A DNA stretch of 64,000 bases, from positions 152,437 to 216,436 of the forward strand of contig NZ_FYAK01000006.1 in the NCBI RefSeq assembly GCF_900185615.1, given 5' to 3'. The position numbers and the translations under genes were made by a program. Source of the DNA: Photobacterium malacitanum. GTDB lineage: Bacteria > Pseudomonadota > Gammaproteobacteria > Enterobacterales > Vibrionaceae. Shown here in pieces: positions 58,408 through 64,000 of this stretch. The notes below the pieces were generated by a model. That model ran no database searches. It was not told where the DNA came from and worked only from the letters and a program-made list of their open reading frames with translations. Positions within the stretch are counted from its first letter, which is position 1. The number at the start of each line of letters is the position of its first letter.

Positions 58408-58674
58408 ATGTTTGATTCAAAGAAACTTGAACAAGTAGCTAAACAAATTCAAGATGCAATGCCAAAGCCGGTTAAAGATCTTGGTAATGACGTTGAACAA
58501 AAAGTACGTCAAGTGATCCAATCACAACTTGGTAAATTGGATGTTGTCACTCGTGAAGAGTTTGACGTTCAAACCCAAGTATTATTACGCACTCGCCAAA
58601 AGCTGACTGAACTTGAGCAAAAACTAGCAGCATTTGAAGCTAAGCTTAATACTGATGACAATAATAATGCTTAA
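58408..58674 (+). CDS. ubiK: Ubiquinone biosynthesis accessory factor UbiK
   Basis: 88-aa protein (E. coli YqiC/UbiK). Amphipathic N-terminal helix (LEQVAKQIQDAMPKPVKDLG), conserved core REEFDVQTQVLLRTRQKLTELEQKL, then a coiled coil that trimerises. It associates with UbiJ in the soluble ubiquinone-synthesis complex. A gene of the same pathway, ubiD, lies elsewhere in the window. Monocistronic, with its own terminator. Confidence 0.92.
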   Translation: MFDSKKLEQVAKQIQDAMPKPVKDLGNDVEQKVRQVIQSQLGKLDVVTREEFDVQTQVLLRTRQKLTELEQKLAAFEAKLNTDDNNNA

Positions 58675-58694
58675 CTCGCTGTTATAGCATCGAC

Positions 58695-58727
58695 AAAAAA
58701 GCCCAGTCAAAAACTGGGCTTTTTTTA
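58695..58727 (+). terminator. Terminator between ubiK and ilvC
   Basis: GCCCAGT (58701-58707) pairs with ACTGGGC (58713-58719), extended by A6 and T8, so it can serve both convergent genes. Confidence 0.9.
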
Positions 58728-58746
58728 ATGAGTCTTTATATTGAAG

Positions 58747-60231
58747 TTAACCACCAACAGCAATGTGCTTCATGTCTTTCATGTAGCCACGTAATTGCTT
58801 ACCAATTACTTCAACAGGGTGATTACGTAATGCTTCATTGACCTCAATTAACTTTTGATTATCAACAAAGTTAGTTGTTGCAGCTAACCCTTTACCAATC
58901 ACATCTGTATTAACGGTTGCCATAAAGTGATCACGTAATAGTGGCGTCGCCACATTAGCAAATAAGTAGTTACCGTACTCAGCGGTATCAGAAATAACCA
59001 CGTTCATTTCATACAGACGCTTACGGGCAACAGTATTGGCAATCAAAGGCAGTTCATGTAATGACTCATAATACGCCGACTCATCGATAATGCCAGATGC
59101 GGTCATTGCTTCAAAAGCTAACTCAACCCCTGCACGTACCATTGCTACCATCAAAATGCCATTATCAAAGTATTCTTGCTCAGAAATTTGAAGGCTAGAT
59201 TCAGGATAATTCTCAAACAGCGTTTCAGCCGTTTCACCACGCCAGCCCAATAACTCAGCATCATCGTTAGCCCAATCAGCCATCATCGTACTTGAGAAGT
59301 GACCAGAAATAATGTCATCCATATGTTTATTATATAGCGGACGCATAAGATCTTTTAGTTGCTCCGATAAATCAAATGCAGCAACCTTTGCAGGGTTTGA
59401 AAGACGATCCATCATATGAGTAACACCGCCAAACTTAAGCGCTTCAGTTATCGTTTCCCAACCAAATTGAAGTAATTTACCTGCATATTCTGGTGCAATA
59501 CCATCAGCCAGCATTTTTTCATAACAAACAATTGAGCCTGCTTGTAGCATGCCACATAAAATAGTTTGTTCACCCATCAAATCAGACTTCACTTCAGCCA
59601 CAAACGATGACTCAAGCACACCTGCACGATGCCCCCCTGTTGCCGCAGCCCATGCTTTAGCAATTTCAAGACCATCAGCTTGTGGATCGTTTTCAGGGTG
59701 GACCGCAATCAAGGTTGGTACACCAAAACCACGTTTGTATTCTTCACGCACTTCCGTGCCTGGACACTTAGGTGCAACCATTACGACAGTTAAATCTTTA
59801 CGGATTTGCATGCCTTCTTCAACGATATTAAAACCGTGAGAGTAACCCAATGCCGCACCTTGCTTCATCAGTGGCATCACCGTTTCAACCACATTGGTGT
59901 GTTGTTTATCTGGTGTCAAATTTACCACCAAATCAGCATTCGGAATCAGTTGTTCATAGCTACCCACTTCAAACCCATTATCACGCGCATTTTTAAATGA
60001 TGGACGTTGCTCATCAATAGCAGCTTGACGCAGCGCATAAGCAACATTGAGTCCTGAGTCACGCATATTAAGGCCTTGGTTAAGACCTTGTGCACCACAT
60101 CCGACAATAACAACTTTTTTACCCTTAAGGTAATCCGCTTCTGTCGCAAATTCAGCACGATCCATAAAACGACAACGGCCCAGTTGATCTAACTGCTGGC
60201 GTAAATTTAAGGTATTGAAATAATTAGCCAT
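58747..60231 (-). CDS. ilvC: Ketol-acid reductoisomerase (class II)
   Basis: 494-aa NADPH- and Mg-dependent enzyme, second step of valine and isoleucine synthesis. Rossmann site VIVGCGAQG (residues 42-49). The long class II form has two knotted C-terminal repeats; metal-binding acidic residues lie in [17 protein letters not shown] and [13 protein letters not shown]. It is near identical along its length to E. coli IlvC (491 aa). Divergent from ilvY, which in E. coli activates ilvC when acetolactate or acetohydroxybutyrate accumulates. Confidence 0.96.
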   Translation of the reverse strand: MANYFNTLNLRQQLDQLGRCRFMDRAEFATEADYLKGKKVVIVGCGAQGLNQGLNMRDSGLNVAYALRQAAIDEQRPSFKNARDNGFEVGSYEQLIPNADLVVNLTPDKQHTNVVETVMPLMKQGAALGYSHGFNIVEEGMQIRKDLTVVMVAPKCPGTEVREEYKRGFGVPTLIAVHPENDPQADGLEIAKAWAAATGGHRAGVLESSFVAEVKSDLMGEQTILCGMLQAGSIVCYEKMLADGIAPEYAGKLLQFGWETITEALKFGGVTHMMDRLSNPAKVAAFDLSEQLKDLMRPLYNKHMDDIISGHFSSTMMADWANDDAELLGWRGETAETLFENYPESSLQISEQEYFDNGILMVAMVRAGVELAFEAMTASGIIDESAYYESLHELPLIANTVARKRLYEMNVVISDTAEYGNYLFANVATPLLRDHFMATVNTDVIGKGLAATTNFVDNQKLIEVNEALRNHPVEVIGKQLRGYMKDMKHIAVGG

Positions 60232-60312
60232 AACAACAAACTCCGTGAAAAATATTAATCCTTGGTTCGATATTTATTTATCGAATAGATTGATAGTAGA
60301 TCAAGTAACTTG

Positions 60313-60358
60313 TTGCGCAAAGTGATATATTCACAACAATCAATTGCAAAAAATGCAA
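60313..60358. promoter_or_regulatory. Putative IlvY operators in the ilvC-ilvY intergenic region
   Basis: Two inverted TTGC...GCAA elements: TTGCGCAA at 60313-60320 and TTGCAAAAAATGCAA at 60344-60358, about three helical turns apart, in the 136-bp divergent gap. Paired dyads fit the tandem-operator mode of IlvY (inference). Confidence 0.5.
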
Positions 60359-60367
60359 CATAAGCCA

Positions 60368-61237
60368 ATGAACATTAAAAACTTGCAACTTTTTCTTCAC
60401 CTCAGTGATTCGCTAAGTTTTCATCACACAGCACAATCAATGCACATCAGTCCATCGGCCCTCAGTCGTGTTATTCAACGTCTAGAGCAAGAGTTAGGAC
60501 AAAGCTTATTCAATCGCGATAATCGCCATGTTGAGCTTACTATGGCAGGGAAAAAACTCATTCCTGTCGCGTCCACGATTGTTGCTAACTGGCTATCACT
60601 AAAAACGGAATTACACAGTGATAACTCTATACTTCAAGGAAAGTTAAAAATATTTTGCTCCGTCACCGCAAGTTATACCCATTTACCTGCAATATTAACT
60701 ACTTTTCGCCAACGTTATCCGCAAATAGAAATTCAGTTATTAACCGGAGACTCTGCACTCGCGATTGATAAAGTGCTGACTGATGAAGTAGATGTCGCTA
60801 TTACTGCCAAACCAGAACAACTTTCAACTAAATTAACTTATATAGAATTAGATCATATTCCAATGTCAGTGATCTCGCCTACTATTGCGCCGCCAACGAT
60901 TCAACAGCTATTAGATCAAGGCCCTAACTGGCAAGCGCTGCCTTTTGTTCTTGCAGAATCAGGTCCTGCAAGATCGCGGGCTAATACCTGGTTTAAACAA
61001 AAAAAGATTTCACCACCTATTTATGCGCAAATTTCTGGCCATGAAGCCATTGTCAGTATGGTTGCTTTAGGCTGTGGTATTGGGATTGCACCTGATGTTG
61101 TTATCAATAACAGCCCAATGAGTGATAAAGTGCAGCGTTTTCCTGCTGAGTTGATTGCACCATTAAGTTTAGGTCTTTGTTGTAAACAATCACGCCATCA
61201 AGAAAATGTATTAAAAGCATTACTTCAATTATTTTAA
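60368..61237 (+). CDS. ilvY: LysR-family activator IlvY
   Basis: 289-aa LysR-type regulator. Winged helix: NLQLFLHLSDSLSFHHTAQSMHISPSALSRVIQRLEQELGQSLFNRDNR. The segment LKIFCSVTASYTHLPAILTTFRQRYP closely follows E. coli IlvY, as does GHEAIVSMVALGCGIGIAP. I take the ATG at 60368, aligning with E. coli; in-frame starts exist at 60344 and 60353, but those overlap the putative operator. Divergent partner ilvC confirms the name. Confidence 0.9.
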   Translation: MNIKNLQLFLHLSDSLSFHHTAQSMHISPSALSRVIQRLEQELGQSLFNRDNRHVELTMAGKKLIPVASTIVANWLSLKTELHSDNSILQGKLKIFCSVTASYTHLPAILTTFRQRYPQIEIQLLTGDSALAIDKVLTDEVDVAITAKPEQLSTKLTYIELDHIPMSVISPTIAPPTIQQLLDQGPNWQALPFVLAESGPARSRANTWFKQKKISPPIYAQISGHEAIVSMVALGCGIGIAPDVVINNSPMSDKVQRFPAELIAPLSLGLCCKQSRHQENVLKALLQLF

Positions 61238-61295
61238 CATTGTTATATCAATGCCTTGCCTCCGCTAATTTATTGCATTGAAAAAGGAAATTTTC

Positions 61296-62501
61296 ATGAC
61301 ACACGCAATTTTAACGCATTCATACTGTTCAGATTTTTATGCTGAACACGGCTACCAATTTTTAAAAAAAGTCGCTCAAGATTTTCCAGTCCCACCCAAT
61401 CTGGTGATCTTTTCAGTGATGCACTGCTATGAAGGCTCTTTACCGTACATTAATGTGTTAGCACAAATAGCCCATCCGTTAGTTTTCATTCCTAAAAATG
61501 CCACAGCAGATGCCAATCCAGAGCTATTACAAACTATCAATCAAATAACTAACTGTAACGTCGTCAATCCTAGCTACAACAAAGAGTCATTACGCGATCC
61601 TATTCATTGTGAAGCGCTTATTCGTCAATACATCACTCCCGATAGCCCTTTTTTAATCCTTGATCATGGTGGCTACTTTGCCAATGCCTGTGAGCATTTA
61701 TGCCGTGTATTTCAGCAACAATTAGTCGGTATAACTGAATTAACAGCCAATGGCTTATACAAGTATTGTAATAAGAATATCGAAAAGCCTTTAGTTACCG
61801 TATCTCATTTAAGTATTAAGACACCAGCAGACACAGAAGCCTCCGAATGCATTGTTCATTATTCTGATCAAATATTGCGAGAAGAGTTTGGATTAAAAAT
61901 TAATAATGCTGGTTTTTTAAGAGTTGGTGTTATTGGAGCAGGCAACCTTGGACGTGGAATAATCAAACATCTACAAAACAAAGATATTTGTAATCTTCAC
62001 ATTTTTGACCAAGATCCTCGCCGACTAACGCAATTTCCACGAGATGGTGTCCATGTTTGTTCACTTGAACATCTAGTACAGCAATGCAATATGGTATTTT
62101 GTTGTACAGGTAACGGCGCATTAAATGCAGAGGTATTTGACCATTTAACCCAACCTCTTTTCATTACCACAGTAACTTCTGCCGATGACGAACTTAGGCT
62201 GCCAGAATTAATCAGTCAGGGTGTATTAACCGAGGTTAGTTGCAACCAATTAGTCAAAGAATACCAAACCCGTAATGGTATTTGTGTTTACCTGCTTGCT
62301 GGCGGCGAATCTGCTAATACCCCCTTTAAAACAGGGATGGGTGATCCTACGCTGTATTTGTTTGAAGCTGCACATATGATGGCAGGGTTACTATTACTTA
62401 ATCACCCACACCAATTTACTGATGGTATTCAAGCATTATCTGATGACGATGAAATAATGATCGCCCAGCAATGGCTAACACATTTCTATAATTATAAGTA
62501 A
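61296..62501 (+). CDS. Divergent S-adenosylhomocysteine-hydrolase-like NAD-binding protein
   Basis: 401-aa protein with a Rossmann site GVIGAGNLGRG (211-221) and an acidic residue at the end of the second strand (Asp238). The plan resembles AdoHcy hydrolase: an N-terminal catalytic-like domain with LILDHGGYFAN (compare LDDGGD) and GITELTANGLYKY (compare GVSEETTTGV), then the NAD domain. Key residues of the true enzyme are changed, and no methyl-cycle genes are near, so I would not call it AhcY. AGGA lies 7 bases before the ATG. It follows ilvY by about 60 bp and ends at a strong terminator. Confidence 0.65.
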   Translation: MTHAILTHSYCSDFYAEHGYQFLKKVAQDFPVPPNLVIFSVMHCYEGSLPYINVLAQIAHPLVFIPKNATADANPELLQTINQITNCNVVNPSYNKESLRDPIHCEALIRQYITPDSPFLILDHGGYFANACEHLCRVFQQQLVGITELTANGLYKYCNKNIEKPLVTVSHLSIKTPADTEASECIVHYSDQILREEFGLKINNAGFLRVGVIGAGNLGRGIIKHLQNKDICNLHIFDQDPRRLTQFPRDGVHVCSLEHLVQQCNMVFCCTGNGALNAEVFDHLTQPLFITTVTSADDELRLPELISQGVLTEVSCNQLVKEYQTRNGICVYLLAGGESANTPFKTGMGDPTLYLFEAAHMMAGLLLLNHPHQFTDGIQALSDDDEIMIAQQWLTHFYNYK

Positions 62502-62515
62502 ATTAATCACACTCA

Positions 62516-62547
62516 AAAAACGCCCCAATAGATATTGGGGCGTTTTT
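62516..62547 (+). terminator. Terminator after the AdoHcy-hydrolase-like gene
   Basis: Stem AAAAACGCCCCAAT (62516-62529) with 62534-62547, perfect 14 bp; the last five bases of the arm are T. Confidence 0.92.
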
Positions 62548-62550
62548 ATA

Positions 62551-62671
62551 TATGGAGCAGCTCTTCTTAGTGTCTCGAATCCGCTGCTCTGCCAATTGAA
62601 ACTACGCCCAATATCCATAAGTATACAGACGTAAAAAAGCCCCGACATTGCTGTCGAGGCTTTCTTGAATA
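62551..62671 (-). repeat. Eroded outermost remnant of the tRNA-Trp-derived unit
   Basis: Bases 62570-62612 keep CGAATCCGCTGCTCTGCCAATTG-type sequence of the tRNA-Trp D and anticodon arms, but the CCA end and T arm are lost. The same linker (ATATCCATAAGTATACAGACG) and terminator hairpin (62633-62664) as in the array follow. Confidence 0.75.
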
Positions 62672-63412
62672 TGGCAGGGGTGGAGAGATTCGAACTTCAC
62701 AACACGCGCTGATTTTTGGTAAGGCGAATCCGCTGCTCTACCAATTGGAGCTACGCCCAATATCCATAAGTATACAGACGTAAAAAAGCCTCACATTGCT
62801 GTCGAGGCTTTCTTGAAGATGGCAGGGGTGGAGAGATTCGAACTTCACAACACGCGCTGATTTTTGGTAAGGCGAATCCGCTGCTCTACCAATTGGAGCT
62901 ACGCCCAATATCCATAAGTATACAGACGTAAAAAAGCCTCACATTGCTGTCGAGGCTTTCTTGAAGATGGCAGGGGTGGAGAGATTCGAACTTCACAACA
63001 CGCGCTGATTTTTGGTAAGGCGAATCCGCTGCTCTACCAATTGGAGCTACGCCCAATATCCATAAGTATACAGACGTAAAAAAGCCTCACATTGCTGTCG
63101 AGGCTTTCTTGAAGATGGCAGGGGTGGAGAGATTCGAACTTCACAACACGCGCTGATTTTTGGTAAGGCGAATCCGCTGCTCTACCAATTGGAGCTACGC
63201 CCAATATCCATAAGTATACAGACGTAAAAAAGCCTCACATTGCTGTCGAGGCTTTCTTGAAGATGGCAGGGGTGGAGAGATTCGAACTTCACAACACGCG
63301 CTGATTTTTGGTAAGGCGAATCCGCTGCTCTACCAATTGGAGCTACGCCCAATATCCATAAGTATACAGACGTAAAAAAGCCCCGACATTGCTGTCGAGG
63401 CTTTCTTGAAGA
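62672..63412 (-). repeat. Five tandem 148-bp units, each a degenerate tRNA-Trp plus terminator
   Basis: Units start at 62672, 62820, 62968, 63116 and 63264, with a constant period of 148 bp; the intact tRNA-Trp starts 149 bp later. tRNA-like parts span about 88 bp each (for example 63264-63351). They keep GAGAGATTCGAACT, the CCA end and D arm, but the anticodon arm carries an insertion of about 11 bases (CTGATTTTTGGTAAGGC replaces the loop), and the acceptor 5' strand reads GGGCGT. Each has a terminator hairpin with GCAA loop; four share a one-base deletion in the stem, lacking in the first and last. Confidence 0.92.
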
Positions 63413-63489
63413 TGGCAGGGGTGGAGAGATTCGAACTCCCAACACGCGGATTTGGAATCCGCTGCTCTGCCAGTTGGAGCTACACCCCT
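63413..63489 (-). tRNA. tRNA-Trp (anticodon CCA)
   Basis: 77 nt. Acceptor AGGGGTG pairs with CACCCCT; anticodon stem GCGGA/TCCGC with loop TTCCAAA; CCA encoded at 63413-63415. Last intact gene of the rRNA operon. A terminator (63374-63405) follows, then the degenerate array. Confidence 0.95.
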
Positions 63490-63526
63490 GTAGTTATTTT
63501 AAAGACTTAACTGTGTCTAAATAAAG

Positions 63527-63603
63527 TGGCGGAGCGGACGGGACTCGAACCCGCGACCCCCGGCGTGACAGGCCGGTATTCTAACCAACTGAACTACCGC
63601 TCC
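63527..63603 (-). tRNA. tRNA-Asp (anticodon GUC)
   Basis: 77 nt. Acceptor GGAGCGG with CCGCTCC, anticodon loop CTGTCAC, CCA encoded at 63527-63529. Lies between 5S rRNA and tRNA-Trp, the known order 5S-Asp-Trp in some enterobacterial and Vibrio rRNA operons. Confidence 0.95.
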
Positions 63604-63667
63604 ACACGGAGATAAAACTTTCGTTTTATCCGATATTCGTAGTTCAAAACGAATATCTAAATTTGAA

Positions 63668-63784
63668 GCCTGGCGATGTCCTACTCTCACATGGGGAGAC
63701 CCCACACTACCATCGGCGCTATTACGTTTCACTGCTGAGTTCGGCATGGGATCAGGTGGGTCCATAACGCTATGGTCGCCAAGC
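63668..63784 (-). rRNA. rrf: 5S ribosomal RNA
   Basis: About 117 nt. Diagnostic core CCCATGCCGAACTCAG and GCGCCGATGGTAGTGTGGGG on the minus strand, with the closing helix between GCTTGGCGA and the 3' end TCGCCAGGC. End positions are accurate to a few bases. Confidence 0.95.
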
Positions 63785-63919
63785 AAATTTGGTTTATTTA
63801 TCGCCGCTAGGCAATAAATAGCAATCTGGGAAAATCTAACTAGTTTGTTCTCACACTCATTCAAGCGTTTGTAGAGTCCGTCTCTTCTCTTGTGAGAAGA
63901 AAAACCCCTTGGGTGTTGT

Positions 63920-64000
63920 ATGGTTAAGCCTCACGGGCAATTAGTATCAGTTAGCTCAATGCCTCGCAGCACTTACACACCTGACCTATCAACGTTGTAG
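63920..64000 (-). rRNA. rrl: 23S ribosomal RNA, 3' end only
   Basis: The minus strand ends with ...GAGCTAACTGATACTAAT and GTGAGGCTTAACCAT, the standard 3' end of gammaproteobacterial 23S rRNA. The rest lies beyond the window. The 3' end at 63920 is placed by comparison with E. coli. Confidence 0.93.

Noticed and set aside
62672..63412. Integrative element attachment sites (tRNA 3'-end duplications)
   Set aside because: Repeated tRNA 3' ends can mark att sites, but there is no integrase or cargo between copies and each unit carries a terminator.
63182..63864. ORFs over the Trp array and over tRNA-Asp/5S rRNA
   Set aside because: They overlap structural RNA genes and repeats.

Overview
The window is a stretch of chromosome from a low-GC gammaproteobacterium of the family Vibrionaceae, most likely Photobacterium. 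The genus is inferred from gene content, low GC and the tRNA-rich loci; no marker gene in the window settles it. Several blocks keep gene order known from E. coli or Vibrio: rhtB-pldB-yigL, uspB-ftnA-uspA, ubiD-ferredoxin-fre, rho-trxA-rhlB-gppA, prlC-rlmJ-gor, ilvC-ilvY, and 23S-5S-tRNA-Asp-tRNA-Trp. I see no prophage, integrase, transposase, CRISPR array or defence island.

Layout. Bases 1-11.4 kb hold housekeeping and envelope genes: an acyltransferase, an SDR with a divergent LysR regulator, a patatin-like lipase, Dps, an EAL/HDOD protein, RhtB, PldB, YigL, an EVE protein, lipoproteins and a DTW protein. At 11.4-16 kb lies a decarboxylase/antiporter acid-stress module, an AdiA-type arginine decarboxylase behind a PotE-type antiporter, with a 0.66 kb AT-rich leader, a nested hairpin between the genes and a 9-bp tandem repeat after the terminator. 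At 16-17.4 kb two nearly identical cold-shock genes flank a translationally coupled pair of very small genes. At 17.7-36.3 kb come redox, stress, ubiquinone, transcription termination, (p)ppGpp and glutathione genes, including a UbiD with a tandemly duplicated C-terminal segment. At 36.5-44.2 kb are a cupin, a YjiH transporter and a four-gene peptide-type ABC importer with a strong terminator between the binding-protein and permease genes.

At 44.7-45.9 kb a minus-strand tRNA operon (Arg-His-Pro-His-Pro) runs into four tandem copies of a degenerate tRNA-Pro-plus-terminator unit. After cytochrome c5 and rep come two RND efflux operons (48.9-58.3 kb), the second led by a TetR gene whose operator overlaps its own promoter. 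Then follow ubiK, ilvC/ilvY and a divergent S-adenosylhomocysteine-hydrolase-like gene. The window ends with the 3' part of an rRNA operon on the minus strand, whose last tRNA gene (Trp) is followed by at least five tandem copies of a degenerate tRNA-Trp-plus-terminator unit.

The most unusual feature is that two unrelated tRNA operons share one 3' architecture: an intact last tRNA, a GNRA-capped terminator, then a head-to-tail array of tRNA-derived units each carrying its own terminator. It resembles in plan the tRNA-terminal repeats (rtT) after E. coli tyrT, but here it occurs twice, with different tRNAs and different terminators.
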